From: an uncultured Rhizobium sp.
GTDB taxonomy: Bacteria; Pseudomonadota; Alphaproteobacteria; Rhizobiales; Rhizobiaceae
Direction of reading: 5' to 3'
DNA length: 51,592 nt
NCBI GenBank assembly: GCA_945952045.1
Contig: CAMFHE010000035.1
Span: 1-51,592, forward strand
Both the position numbers and the translations under genes were made by a program. Shown here one piece after another: positions 35,054-44,574 of this stretch. The notes under the pieces are model-generated. The model did not search any database. It saw only the letters and a list, made by a program, of their open reading frames with translations, and was not told the DNA's origin. Every line of letters begins with the position of its first letter. The stretch's first letter is position 1.

Positions 35054-36280
35054 TCAATTCCCCCGATAGACGCGCTTGAATAGTGGGTTGAAGCCCATGC
35101 GGTAGACCAGCTCCGCCGGGCTCTCGATGTTCCAGATGGCGAAATCGGCAAATTTTCCGGCTTCCAGTGTGCCGACCTCCGAAAGCAGGCCGAGCGCGCG
35201 CGCCGCTTCGCGCGTCACGCCCGACAGGCATTCTTCGACGGTCATCGAAAACAGAGTCGCGCCCATGTTCATCGTCAGGAGGAGCGAGGTCAGCGGCGAG
35301 GTGCCGGGATTGACGTCTGTCGCCAGCGCCATTGCGACGCCATGACGGCGGAAGAGGTCGATCGGCGGCTTCCTGGTTTCGCGGATGAAATAGAAGGCGC
35401 CGGGCAGAATGACCGCCACGGTTCCGGCTGCCGCCATTGCCGCAGCGCCAGCCTCGTCGGTATATTCGAGGTGGTCGGCGGAAAGTGCATGATGCTTTGC
35501 GGCAAGCGCTGCGCCGCCGAGATTGGAAAGCTGATCCGCATGCAGCTTCACTGCCAGACCATGCTTTTCAGCCGCAACGAACAGCCGCTCGATTTCCTCC
35601 GGCGAAAAGGCAATGCCTTCGCAGAAGCCATCGACGGCATCCGCAAGCTTTTCGGCGGCGACCGCCGGCAGCATCTTATCGATGACCAGATCGAGATAGC
35701 CGGTGCGATCGGCCTTGAACTCCGGCGGAAGTGCATGCGCGCCAAGAAAGGTCGTGCGAACCGAAACGGCACGTTCCGCTTCCAGCCGGCGCGCGGCGCG
35801 TAGCGATTTCAACTCGCTCTCGACATCGAGGCCATAACCGGACTTGATTTCGACCGTCGTCAGACCTTCGGCGATCAGCGCATCGAGGCGCGGCAGGGAT
35901 TCGGCGATCAACTGGTCTTCGCTGGCGGCGCGCACTGCGGCAACCGAGGAAACGATGCCGCCGCCGGCGCGGGCGATTTCCTCATAGGTGGCGCCGGAGA
36001 GGCGCATTTCGAATTCGCGCGCCCGGTTTCCGGCATGGACGATGTGGGTGTGGCAATCGATCAGGCCGGGGGTAATCCAGCGGCCTTCGCAATCGATCGT
36101 CTCCGCGCCGGCGGCAAGTTCGGCCGGCAGGTCGCCTTCCGCGCCGGCAAAAACGATCCGGCTGTTCGCGACTGCCAGCGCACCCTTCTCGACGATGCCC
36201 ATGCCTTCGCGTTCGGGAGCGAAGGTGGCCAGGCGCGCATTGCGCCAGATGCGGACGGCTTTGGTGTTTTCGTCGGTCAT
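35054..36280 (-). CDS. hutI: Imidazolonepropionase
   Basis: A 408-residue amidohydrolase that opens imidazolone propionate to formiminoglutamate. The metal motif is H77-T-H79 in [16 protein letters not shown], with [21 protein letters not shown] and [11 protein letters not shown] further on. The ATG at 36280 follows AAAGGCGAAA; the start at 36340 would run through the HutC operator. First gene of the hutIGU operon. Confidence 0.96.
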   Translation of the reverse strand: MTDENTKAVRIWRNARLATFAPEREGMGIVEKGALAVANSRIVFAGAEGDLPAELAAGAETIDCEGRWITPGLIDCHTHIVHAGNRAREFEMRLSGATYEEIARAGGGIVSSVAAVRAASEDQLIAESLPRLDALIAEGLTTVEIKSGYGLDVESELKSLRAARRLEAERAVSVRTTFLGAHALPPEFKADRTGYLDLVIDKMLPAVAAEKLADAVDGFCEGIAFSPEEIERLFVAAEKHGLAVKLHADQLSNLGGAALAAKHHALSADHLEYTDEAGAAAMAAAGTVAVILPGAFYFIRETRKPPIDLFRRHGVAMALATDVNPGTSPLTSLLLTMNMGATLFSMTVEECLSGVTREAARALGLLSEVGTLEAGKFADFAIWNIESPAELVYRMGFNPLFKRVYRGN

Positions 36281-36310
36281 CGCGATTTCGCCTTTGTGTT
36301 TCGATGTGAA

Positions 36311-36324
36311 TATGTATATACATA
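36311..36324. promoter_or_regulatory. Predicted HutC operator
   Basis: TATGTATATACATA is a perfect 14-bp palindrome in the 149-bp gap between the divergent hutI and hutF genes. Its core TGTATATACA matches the TGTA-N2-TACA sites known for HutC. It lies about 30 bp before the hutI start and is the only such palindrome in the gap, so it may control both directions. Confidence 0.8.
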
Positions 36325-36429
36325 ATAGAAGGCTTGGCAAGCCCGATCTTGCACCGGAAAACGGTTTGCTGAATCGGCGGCACGAAAACGACGCGGCGGC
36401 GACAATTCCGACCGCGGGAGAGGAGCACT

Positions 36430-37785
36430 ATGCAGACGAACACGATTTTTGCGCAGGCCGTTCTGACGGCGAGCGGCTGGCTGAAGGATGCCCGCCTGAG
36501 TCTCGAAAACGGCCGCATCGCCGCCATCGAAGCGGGGGTGACGGCGCAAGGCGCAGACGAGCGCCATGATGTCATTGTGCCCGGCATGCCGAATCTGCAC
36601 AGTCATGCCTTTCAGCGCGCCATGGCCGGCCTTGCCGAAATGCGTGGCCCCGGCGACGACAGCTTCTGGAGCTGGCGCAGCGTCATGTATAATTTCGCCC
36701 TGCAGATGACGCCGGAGCAGGTCGAGGCCGTCGCCGCCCAGCTTTATGTCGAGATGCTGGAGGCCGGATTCACCCGTGTCGGTGAATTCCACTACCTGCA
36801 TCATGACAAGGACGGTCAGGCCTATGCCAACCCTGCGGAAATGGGCGAGCGCATCGCTGCGGCCGCCGGCGATACCGGCCTGAAAATGACGCTGCTGCCG
36901 GTCTTTTATGCCCATTCGGGCTTTGGCGGCAGCGCGCCAAACGAAGGCCAGCGCCGCTTCATCTCCTCCGTCGATCTTTACCGCCGTGTTTTCGACGGTG
37001 CGGAAAAGGCCGTGGCCGATCTGCCCGATTCCATCGTCGGCATCGCCCCGCATTCCCTGCGTGCCGCAACGCCGGATGAATTGACGCAGATCCTGCCGCT
37101 CGCCGCAGATAGGCCGATCCATATCCACATTGCCGAGCAGGTGAAGGAAGTCGAGGACTGCATCGCCTGGTCCGGCCAGCGTCCTGTGGAATGGCTTCTG
37201 GCGAACCAGCCGGTCGATTCCCGCTGGTGCCTCATCCATGCGACGCATATGCAGCCACAGGAAACCATCGGCATGGCCAAGGCCGGCGCGATCGCCGGTC
37301 TATGCCCGATCACCGAGGCCAATCTCGGCGACGGCATATTCCCCGGCGTCGAATTCATGGGCGCTGGCGGGCGATATGGCGTCGGTTCCGACCAGAACGT
37401 GCTGATCGGCGTCAGCGACGAATTGCGCCAGCTCGAATATTCGCTGCGTCTTGCGACGCGCTCCCGCAATGTCGCCGCGCAGCCGAATCAATCGACGGGC
37501 CGGGCCTTGTTCGACAGCGCCCTGAGCGGCGGTGCTGCCGCACTTGGCGCGGCGTCCGGTATTGCGGTCGGTCATGCTGCCGATTTCGTGTCGCTGAATC
37601 GCACCCGTGCGCCGTATTTGAAGGAGGATGCGGTTCTCGACGGCTGGATTTTCGCCGGTAACGTCATCACCGATTGCGTCTGGGTTCACGGCGTGAAACA
37701 GGTGGAGGGCGGTCGCCACATTCGGCGCGAACGAATTGGCCAGCGCTTCCAGACGGCGATGAAACAACTGACGGACACTCTATGA
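36430..37785 (+). CDS. hutF: Formimidoylglutamate deiminase
   Basis: A 451-residue amidohydrolase that deaminates formiminoglutamate to N-formylglutamate and ammonia. The metal motif is H56-S-H58 in GMPNLHSHAFQRAMAG; further landmarks are RVGEFHYLHHD, HIHIAEQVKEVEDC and GSDQNVLIGVSDELRQLE. GAGAGGAG is 4 bases before the ATG. Its stop overlaps the hutC start (ATGA). Having HutF with HutG fixes the pathway as the five-enzyme type. Confidence 0.95.
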   Translation: MQTNTIFAQAVLTASGWLKDARLSLENGRIAAIEAGVTAQGADERHDVIVPGMPNLHSHAFQRAMAGLAEMRGPGDDSFWSWRSVMYNFALQMTPEQVEAVAAQLYVEMLEAGFTRVGEFHYLHHDKDGQAYANPAEMGERIAAAAGDTGLKMTLLPVFYAHSGFGGSAPNEGQRRFISSVDLYRRVFDGAEKAVADLPDSIVGIAPHSLRAATPDELTQILPLAADRPIHIHIAEQVKEVEDCIAWSGQRPVEWLLANQPVDSRWCLIHATHMQPQETIGMAKAGAIAGLCPITEANLGDGIFPGVEFMGAGGRYGVGSDQNVLIGVSDELRQLEYSLRLATRSRNVAAQPNQSTGRALFDSALSGGAAALGAASGIAVGHAADFVSLNRTRAPYLKEDAVLDGWIFAGNVITDCVWVHGVKQVEGGRHIRRERIGQRFQTAMKQLTDTL

Positions 37786-38525
37786 CCTCAGAGGGCGACA
37801 AGACGCTGCATCAGCGCATCGTCTCGGATATCGAAGGGCAGATCGTTTCCGGCGCATGGCCACCCGGCCACCGCATCCCCTTCGAGCTTGATCTGGCCGA
37901 GCAATACGGCTGCTCGCGCATGACGGTGAACAAGGCGCTGACGCAGCTTTCTAATGCAGGACTGATCGAACGCCGCCGCAAGGCCGGCAGCTACGTCGCC
38001 CAGCCGCGCGCGCAATCTGCCGTTCTCGACATTCACGATATCCGCGACGAGGTTCAGTCGCTGGGGCTTCCCTATGGCTATGCTCTTGTCGGCCAGTCGC
38101 GCCATAAATTGAAGAAGGGCGAGGGCGAGCGGCTGGCGCTGGAACAGGGCACGCCGGTGCTTGCGGTTTCCGCATGTCATCTGGCGGGTTCGCGGCCCTT
38201 CTGCTTCGAGGATCGTCTGATCAATCTCGCAGCCGTGCCGGAAGCGGCAACCGCTGATTTCGAGGCCATTGCGCCTGGCCGCTGGCTGATCGACCGCGTG
38301 CCGTGGTCGGCGGCCGAACACGCCATCCATGCTATCAATGCCGATGAAAAAGTGGCGTCGGCGTTGAAGATCGCACCCGGCGCATCCTGCCTTGTCGTCG
38401 AACGCCGCACCTGGAGCGGCGCGGTGCCGATCACCCATGTGCGGCTGATCTATCCCGGCGACCGCCATAGCCTCGTCGCCCGCTTCGCGCCCACCGATCC
38501 CGGTGAGCGCGTCGCCACCGTCTGA
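37782..38525 (+). CDS. hutC: Histidine utilisation repressor HutC (GntR/HutC family)
   Basis: A 247-residue repressor with an N-terminal GntR winged HTH (LAEQYGCSRMTVNKALTQLSNAGLIERRRKAGSYVA in the first 80 residues) and a C-terminal UTRA domain (CFEDRLINLAAVPEA, HAINADEKVASALKI) that binds urocanate in homologues. The ATG overlaps the hutF stop. It should bind the palindrome between hutI and hutF and be released by urocanate. Confidence 0.94.
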   Translation: MTSEGDKTLHQRIVSDIEGQIVSGAWPPGHRIPFELDLAEQYGCSRMTVNKALTQLSNAGLIERRRKAGSYVAQPRAQSAVLDIHDIRDEVQSLGLPYGYALVGQSRHKLKKGEGERLALEQGTPVLAVSACHLAGSRPFCFEDRLINLAAVPEAATADFEAIAPGRWLIDRVPWSAAEHAIHAINADEKVASALKIAPGASCLVVERRTWSGAVPITHVRLIYPGDRHSLVARFAPTDPGERVATV

Positions 38526-38527
38526 TT

Positions 38528-38547
38528 TATCCGTTGATCAACGGATA
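38528..38547. terminator. 20-bp palindrome between hutC and the GMC gene
   Basis: TATCCGTTGATCAACGGATA is a perfect palindrome (8-bp stem, GATC loop) over the convergent stops of hutC and the GMC oxidoreductase, followed by only TTT. It is a weak shared terminator or a binding site. Confidence 0.5.
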
Positions 38548-40193
38548 TTTGCGCGGGCGCGCGGACGCTGGTCGTTGCGCTCATGGGCAAAGATCGCGGC
38601 CGGCAGCGGCTCGCGGTTGCGGATGATATCCGATCCCTTTTCGCCCACCATGATCGTCGGAGCATTGGTGTTGCAGGACGGAACGCGCGGCATGACCGAG
38701 CTGTCGCAGACGCGCAGGCCTTCCAGACCATGCACCTTCAGATCCAGCCCGACCACGGCATCCGCGCCGGTGCCCATCTTGCAGGTGCCGACCGGATGAT
38801 GGTCGGTCTTGGCATTGGCGCAGCCATAGTTGAACAGGTCTTCATCGCTGACGACCTTCGGGCCGGGCAGGCGCTCGGCCAGCACATAGGACTTCAAGGC
38901 AGCCTGTTGCATGATTTCGCGGGCGATCTTCAGTCCCTCGATCGACATTTTCCGGTCATGCGGATCCTCCCAATAATTCGGGTCGATCAAGGGTGCTGCG
39001 GCCGGATCGGCGGAAGAGAGCCGCACCGTGCCCTTGGAGCGCGGGTGCAGATAGGCCGAATTCAGCGTCACGCCAGCATTCTTCAACCGCTCCACGCCGG
39101 CTTCGATGCCCGATCCGAGACCGAGATGGAACTGGATATCCGGCGAACGAGCATCGGGATCCGCATACCAGAAGCCGCCCGTCTCGAACAGCGATGAGGC
39201 GACCGGGCCGGAGCGGAACATCACATATTGCAGCCCGGCCCACAGCGTCCGGTGCAGCTTGGCAACGCCGTCATAGGTGTGGTCGCCGGTGCATTCGCAG
39301 ATGACGAACAGGTCTAGGTGATCCTGCATGTTGGAGCCGACGCCGGGCAGGTCGTGGTTCACCTTGACGCCGACCGATTTGAGGTGGTCGGCTGGGCCGA
39401 TGCCGGATTGTTGGAGCAACTTCGGCGAACCGATGGCGCCGGAGGAGACCAGCACTTCGCGCTCGGCGCGGATGATTTCGCTGCCGCCTGACGTCACCAC
39501 CTCGACGCCGACGGCGCGGGTTCCCTCCAGCACGATGCGGGAAACGCGAGCGCCGAGCTTGATCGTCAGGTTCTTGCGGTTACGGATCGGCGAGAGATAG
39601 GCGAGTGAAGCCGACGAACGGCGGCGATTGCGCTGGGTCAGCTGGTAGAAGCCGACGCCAGCCTGCTGCTTGCCATTGAAATCGTGATTGTAGGGGATGC
39701 CAAGTTCCTGGCCGGCGCGGATATAGGCATCGCAGATCGGCAGGGCAGAAACGGGCATGGAAACGCCGAGCGGCCCGCCATAGGAATGGTAATCGTCGGC
39801 AAAGCGCTGATTGTCCTCGGCGCGCTTGAAATAGGGGAGGATAGAGCGGTAACCCCACCCTTCGCAGCCGTCTTCGCTCGCCCAAAGGTCATAGTCGGCG
39901 GCATTGCCGCGCGTATAGAGCTGGGCGTTGATCGATGAGCCGCCGCCGATCACCTTGGCCTGCGTATAGCGCAGCACGCGGCCTTTCATGTGCTTCTGCG
40001 GCACAGTTTCCCAGCCCCAGCTCGCCACGCCCTTGGTCATCTTGGCAAAGCCGGCTGGCATGTGAAACAGCGGGTTCCAGTCGCCGCCGCCGGCTTCGAT
40101 CAGCAGCACGTTCACGTCCGCGTCTTCGCTGAGGCGATTGGCAAGTACGCATCCCGCCGGCCCGGCGCCTGTGATGATGTAGTCGTAGCGCAT
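38538..40193 (-). CDS. GMC family FAD-dependent oxidoreductase (choline dehydrogenase-like)
   Basis: A 551-residue flavoenzyme that oxidises an alcohol. It has the FAD loop GAGPAGCVLANRLSED (9-24), the GMC signature around RVLRYTQAKVIGGGSSINAQ, SSGAIGSPKLLQQSGIGPA and a C-terminal active site with His in HHPVGTCKMG and Asn in NTNAPTIMVGEKG. GAGGAG is 6 bases before the ATG at 40193. It is the last gene on the strand of the sugar ABC transporter operon, 89 bases after the SDR gene. The substrate is unknown; no betaine genes are near. Confidence 0.92.
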   Translation of the reverse strand: MRYDYIITGAGPAGCVLANRLSEDADVNVLLIEAGGGDWNPLFHMPAGFAKMTKGVASWGWETVPQKHMKGRVLRYTQAKVIGGGSSINAQLYTRGNAADYDLWASEDGCEGWGYRSILPYFKRAEDNQRFADDYHSYGGPLGVSMPVSALPICDAYIRAGQELGIPYNHDFNGKQQAGVGFYQLTQRNRRRSSASLAYLSPIRNRKNLTIKLGARVSRIVLEGTRAVGVEVVTSGGSEIIRAEREVLVSSGAIGSPKLLQQSGIGPADHLKSVGVKVNHDLPGVGSNMQDHLDLFVICECTGDHTYDGVAKLHRTLWAGLQYVMFRSGPVASSLFETGGFWYADPDARSPDIQFHLGLGSGIEAGVERLKNAGVTLNSAYLHPRSKGTVRLSSADPAAAPLIDPNYWEDPHDRKMSIEGLKIAREIMQQAALKSYVLAERLPGPKVVSDEDLFNYGCANAKTDHHPVGTCKMGTGADAVVGLDLKVHGLEGLRVCDSSVMPRVPSCNTNAPTIMVGEKGSDIIRNREPLPAAIFAHERNDQRPRARANIR

Positions 40194-40282
40194 ATGACAC
40201 TCCTCGAATTGTCGCAGCCCACAGGCCGCCAGTCCCGCGCACAAAGGGCGGGTGAAGATAACGATGCCGGCCGTTTCAGCCG

Positions 40283-41050
40283 TTACAGTTTGGCGATCGA
40301 CAAGCCGCCATCGGCATCGATCACCGAGCCGGTGGCGAATGCGAAGCCGCCGCCGGCAAGGCCGGCACAGATGGCGCCGATATCGGCGGGATAACCCCAG
40401 CGTTTCATCGGAATGAGGCCGTCGGCGATCAGCCGGTCGTAGCGGTCGGCGACGCCGGCGGTCATGTCGGTGCGGATGATGCCCGGCCGGACCTCAAAGA
40501 CGCCGATACCATCCTCCGCCAAGCGCAGCGCCAGACCCTGGCTGAGCGTTGCAAGCCCGGTCTTGCTGATGCAGTAATCCAACCGCTCCGGCGAACTCAT
40601 CGAAGCCGAGACGGAAGTAATATTGATGATCGAACGATAGGTCTCGCCCGCCGTCTGTCCGAGCATGGCTTTCACCACGGTCTGGGTGAAGAACACGGTG
40701 CCGCGCAGGTTGGTGGCGAGGATGCGGTCGAAATTCTCCGGCGTCAGGTCGAGAAAATCGCCGCGCACGACCGAGGCCATGCCGGCATTGTTGACGAGGC
40801 AATCGACGCGGCCGAAACGATCGAGGATCGCAGCGACCGCCGGGCCGTGGGTCGAAAGATCGGCGAGATCGGATTGGGCGTAGAAGGCATCGACGCCAAG
40901 CGCGCGAAGTTCATCGAGCGCCGGATCGGCCATGCCGTTGGCGTCGAGGCCGGTCAGGGCAATGTCGAAACCGCCTGCGGCAAGCGCCTTGGCGATGCCG
41001 AGGCCGATGCCGCGCCGTCCGCCTGTGACGATGGCGAGAGGTCTGTTCAT
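40283..41050 (-). CDS. SDR family NAD(P)-dependent oxidoreductase
   Basis: A 255-residue short-chain dehydrogenase with the nucleotide loop TGGRRGIG (9-16), NNAG (87-90) and the catalytic Tyr and Lys Y159-x3-K163, with Ser about a dozen residues earlier. The ATG at 41050 overlaps the stop of the upstream GMC gene. The FabG-like form in a transporter operon points to a sugar or polyol dehydrogenase or an epimerising step with the flavoenzymes. Confidence 0.93.
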   Translation of the reverse strand: MNRPLAIVTGGRRGIGLGIAKALAAGGFDIALTGLDANGMADPALDELRALGVDAFYAQSDLADLSTHGPAVAAILDRFGRVDCLVNNAGMASVVRGDFLDLTPENFDRILATNLRGTVFFTQTVVKAMLGQTAGETYRSIINITSVSASMSSPERLDYCISKTGLATLSQGLALRLAEDGIGVFEVRPGIIRTDMTAGVADRYDRLIADGLIPMKRWGYPADIGAICAGLAGGGFAFATGSVIDADGGLSIAKL

Positions 41051-42555
41051 CGGGCAAGCTCCGTCGAAGCGATGTGATCGGCGACCCTCAACGCCTGTGC
41101 GGCAATGGTCAGCGATGGATTGACCGCCGCCGATGTCGGCAGGAAGCTGGCATCGACCACGAAGAGATTGGGATGCTGGTGGGCGCGGCAATAGATGTCG
41201 AGCGGCGCCTTCGCCGCGTCGCGCCCCATGACGACCGTTCCGCATTGATGCGAGGGCGTCCGCTTGTCGAAGGCGCGCGACAGAACCAGCGGAAAGCCGG
41301 CGGCGCGCAACACGCCCTTCAGCTTGGACACGAGATCGAGATGCGCCTGCCAGTTGGTGCGATGCCATTGCAGCACGATGCGCTCGCCATCGACGCGAAT
41401 GCGGCTTTCGGGATGCGGAATATCCTCGCTCATCGCATAGAAATCGATGGCATGGGCGGAGATGCGGTCGAGAAGCCATTCCGGCATCGAGGGCATATTC
41501 GCCTTGAGGATCTTGCCCGAAACGCGGCCGAGAAGCTGGACATTGCCGAGCGGCGGCCCGCCATTGCCGTCAGAGAGGTAGAAATCGTTGAAGCCAAACG
41601 TCTTCTGGTAGACGGAATCGTTGCGATAGGTCGGCGAAAGCGCGAGAACCCCGCTGGAATTGTGGTTCATGAAATTGCGGCCAACCTGATCGGACGCATT
41701 GGCAAGGCCGTTCGGATTTTTGTCGTTTGACGAGCGCATCAGCATAACGGCCGATTGCACGGCGCCGGCCGAAAGGATGACAAGCTTCGGCATCAGCCTT
41801 TGCGTCTGGCCGTCCTTGATATATTCGACCGCCTCGATGGCCTGACCATCCGGAGCGGTGATGAGCCGCGTGACCCGCGAGCCGGTCTGCAGCGTGACGT
41901 TTGTGTGCTGCCGCGCCAGCGCAAGTGCGACCGTCTCGGCATCCAGCTTGCCGTCGAAACTATGGGGATGGGCATCCCAAGGCGTCTTTCCCTTGGCGAG
42001 CCAGCGGTCGATATCGATGCCAAGCGGCAGCGAGAAGGGATGCATGCCGCCTTTGCGCAGCTTTTCCCGCACCTTGGCAATCGCCGGCTCTTCCCGCACG
42101 GGCGGGAAAGGATAGGGCTTGCTATGAGCAGGTTCGGTCGGATCCTCACCGAGCGCGCCGCGCACCTGATACATCTGCTCCGCCGCCGAATACCAGGGCT
42201 CCAGCTCCTCGTAAGGAAAAGGCCAGGCAGGCGAGACGCCCTCGCGGTGGCGCATCTCCTCGAAATCCTCGCGGCGATAGCGGGCCAGCACCGCGCCATA
42301 GAATTTTGAGTTGCCGCCGACATTGTAATAATTGCCGGGGTTGAACGCCGTGCCGTCAGCCTCGTACCAGAACTCCTTCGGGCGGAAATGGCCGCGCTGG
42401 AAGATAGCACGCTGGTCCCGGTTTTCCGGCCGGTCCTCGATATGGCCGCCCGCTTCGAGGATCAGAATCTCGGCGCCGGTGGCGGCAAGGCCAGCCGCAA
42501 CGGTGGCCCCGCCGATCCCCGACCCGATAATGACGATATCCGGCTGCGATGTCAT
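41047..42555 (-). CDS. GMC-type FAD-dependent sugar/alcohol oxidoreductase
   Basis: A 502-residue flavoenzyme of a different GMC branch from the 38538-40193 protein. It has the FAD loop GSGIGGATVAAGLAATG near residue 9, VGGNSKFYGAVLARYR, LSAGAVQSAVMLMRSSN and a C-terminal HQCGTVVMG with VNPSLTIAAQALR. This branch includes glucoside 3-dehydrogenase-like, gluconate dehydrogenase-like and pyranose-oxidising enzymes. It starts 10 bases after the ABC ATPase gene and overlaps the SDR gene, so it should act on the transported sugar. The ribosome site is weak. Confidence 0.9.
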   Translation of the reverse strand: MTSQPDIVIIGSGIGGATVAAGLAATGAEILILEAGGHIEDRPENRDQRAIFQRGHFRPKEFWYEADGTAFNPGNYYNVGGNSKFYGAVLARYRREDFEEMRHREGVSPAWPFPYEELEPWYSAAEQMYQVRGALGEDPTEPAHSKPYPFPPVREEPAIAKVREKLRKGGMHPFSLPLGIDIDRWLAKGKTPWDAHPHSFDGKLDAETVALALARQHTNVTLQTGSRVTRLITAPDGQAIEAVEYIKDGQTQRLMPKLVILSAGAVQSAVMLMRSSNDKNPNGLANASDQVGRNFMNHNSSGVLALSPTYRNDSVYQKTFGFNDFYLSDGNGGPPLGNVQLLGRVSGKILKANMPSMPEWLLDRISAHAIDFYAMSEDIPHPESRIRVDGERIVLQWHRTNWQAHLDLVSKLKGVLRAAGFPLVLSRAFDKRTPSHQCGTVVMGRDAAKAPLDIYCRAHQHPNLFVVDASFLPTSAAVNPSLTIAAQALRVADHIASTELAR

Positions 42556-42565
42556 TGTACGGCTT

Positions 42566-43681
42566 TCAGGCGATTCTGGCTTGCGACTGCGGATCGAAGA
42601 ACACGGCCTTGTCGAGATTGAAGGCGAGACGGGCGCGTTCGCCGGGCGCGATGCGGGCATCGGCGCGCAGGCGGGCGACGACTTCCTTTCCGCCAAGCTT
42701 GGTGACTGCGAAGGTGTCGGAGCCGGCGGGCTCGACGACCTCGATCAGGCATTCGCCTTCGGCCAAGGTGCGCGCATTGCGATCCGCGCCATCGGGGTCC
42801 GTCAGCGCTTCCGGGCGGATTCCGAACATGATGGAGCGACCGGCATGAGCAGCCAGCGCCTCGCGGCCCGGTGCGACCGGCAGTTTCAGCGCGCCGCCGC
42901 CGGGCTGTTCCAGCGAGACATGCACGGCATCGCCGGTCTTTTCGACCATGGCCGGCACCAGGTTCATCGCCGGCGAGCCCATGAAATCGGCCACGAACAT
43001 ATTGGCCGGATTGTTGTAGATCTCGGCCGGCGAACCGAATTGCTGCAACACGCCGCCCTTGAGTACGGCGATCTTGGTCGCCAGTGTCATTGCCTCGATC
43101 TGGTCGTGGGTGACGTAGACGATCGTCGTCTTCATGCGGTGATGCAGCCGCTTGATTTCGGTGCGCATGTCGACGCGCAGCTTGGCGTCGAGGTTCGACA
43201 GCGGTTCGTCGAACAGGAAGAGTTTCGGATCGCGCACCAGCGCCCGGCCCATGGCGACGCGCTGGCGCTGGCCACCGGACAGCTGGCCCGGCTTGCGGTC
43301 GAGAAGATGGCCGATCTGCAGCATGTCGGCAACCTGCTTGATTGCCTTGTCGCGCTCGTCCTTCGGCACGCCGCGGATTTCCATGCCAAAGGCGATGTTG
43401 CCGGCGACCGTCATGTTCGGATAGAGCGCGTAGGACTGGAAGACCATGGCGATATCGCGCTGCGACGGCGGCAGGCCGGCGACGTTGCGGCCGTCGATGC
43501 CAATCTCGCCCGAGGTGATCGGCTCCAGCCCGGCGATGCAGTTGAGCAAGGTGGACTTGCCGCAACCGGAGGGGCCGACAAGCACGAGAAAGCCGCCTTC
43601 CTCGATTTCGATATTGATGTCCTTGAGGATTTCCAATGCGCCGTAGGATTTGCGCAGATTTGCGATCTTGAGGAAAGACAT
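42566..43681 (-). CDS. Sugar ABC transporter ATP-binding protein (UgpC/MalK type)
   Basis: A 371-residue ATPase with Walker A GPSGCGKST (36-44), [19 protein letters not shown], Walker B LFLFDEPLSNLDAKLR and an intact switch His in VYVTHDQIEA. A C-terminal TOBE/MalK regulatory part carries FGIRPEAL. Such ATPases serve CUT1 importers and sometimes several systems. The ATG follows AAGA and is 5 bases after the permease stop. The upstream extension of the frame lies in the permease gene and is not used. Confidence 0.95.
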   Translation of the reverse strand: MSFLKIANLRKSYGALEILKDINIEIEEGGFLVLVGPSGCGKSTLLNCIAGLEPITSGEIGIDGRNVAGLPPSQRDIAMVFQSYALYPNMTVAGNIAFGMEIRGVPKDERDKAIKQVADMLQIGHLLDRKPGQLSGGQRQRVAMGRALVRDPKLFLFDEPLSNLDAKLRVDMRTEIKRLHHRMKTTIVYVTHDQIEAMTLATKIAVLKGGVLQQFGSPAEIYNNPANMFVADFMGSPAMNLVPAMVEKTGDAVHVSLEQPGGGALKLPVAPGREALAAHAGRSIMFGIRPEALTDPDGADRNARTLAEGECLIEVVEPAGSDTFAVTKLGGKEVVARLRADARIAPGERARLAFNLDKAVFFDPQSQARIA

Positions 43682-43686
43682 GCGAT

Positions 43687-44574
43687 TTATCCTTTCACGG
43701 CGCCGGACATCAGGCCGCGCACGAAATAGCGGCCGGAAACGATGTAGACGATCAGCGTTGGCAGGGCGGCGAGGATCGCGCCTGCGAAATGGACGTTGTA
43801 TTCCTTCACACCGGTGGAGGAGGAGACGAGGTTGTTGAGCGCGACCGTCATCGGCGTCGAATAGGGACCGGAGAAGGAGGCGCCGAACAGGAAGTCGTTC
43901 CAGATATTGGTGAACTGCCAGATGACCGAGACGACGATGATCGGGCCGGAGGAAGGTAGCAGGATACGGCGGAAAATCTGGAAGAAGCTTGCGCCGTCGA
44001 TCTGCGCCGCCCGCACCAGTTCGGTCGGGAAGTTTTCGTAATAGTTGCGGAAATAGAGCGTCGTGAAGCCGAGACCGTAGATCACATGCACGAAGATCAG
44101 GCCCCAGATGCTGCCGGCAAGCCCGATGATGCCGAGGATGCGCGCCATGGGGATCAGCACGATCTGGAACGGGATAAAGCAGGAAAGCAGCAGCATGCCG
44201 AAGAAGATGTTCGAGCCCTTGAACTGCCACTTGGTCAGGACATAGCCGTTCAGCGCGCCGACGATGGTGGAGATGGCGACGGCCGGGACGACCATCAGGA
44301 TCGAATTCAGGAAGAAGGGTTTTAGACCCGTCGGCTGTACGCCGATCTGCGCCGTCGACCAGGCCGAGATCCACGGTTCGATCGTCCAGGTCTGCGGCAG
44401 GTTCAGCATGCCGCCCTGGCGGATTTCATCCAGTGGCTTGAAGGAGTTGACGACCATCACGTAGAGCGGCAGCAGATAATAGACCGCGAACAGGACGAGG
44501 GCGGCGTAGATCACAGCGCGGGTCAGTTTTCCGTGCGAGATGACGTTGTCGGGATTTGCAGGAGCGCCGCTCAT
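43687..44574 (-). CDS. Sugar ABC transporter permease (MalG/UgpE type)
   Basis: A 295-residue permease with six TM segments. Family landmarks are MVVNSFKPLDEIRQGG near residue 40 and the EAA loop ELVRAAQIDGASFFQIFRRILLP. The ATG shares one base with the stop of the partner permease (TGATG). It forms the CUT1 pore with it for the glucose-type binding protein upstream. Confidence 0.95.
   Translation of the reverse strand: MSGAPANPDNVISHGKLTRAVIYAALVLFAVYYLLPLYVMVVNSFKPLDEIRQGGMLNLPQTWTIEPWISAWSTAQIGVQPTGLKPFFLNSILMVVPAVAISTIVGALNGYVLTKWQFKGSNIFFGMLLLSCFIPFQIVLIPMARILGIIGLAGSIWGLIFVHVIYGLGFTTLYFRNYYENFPTELVRAAQIDGASFFQIFRRILLPSSGPIIVVSVIWQFTNIWNDFLFGASFSGPYSTPMTVALNNLVSSSTGVKEYNVHFAGAILAALPTLIVYIVSGRYFVRGLMSGAVKG

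Noticed and set aside
42332..43729. 465-codon open frame on the + strand
   Set aside because: It is antisense to the MalK-type ATPase and the GMC start; those carry full motifs.
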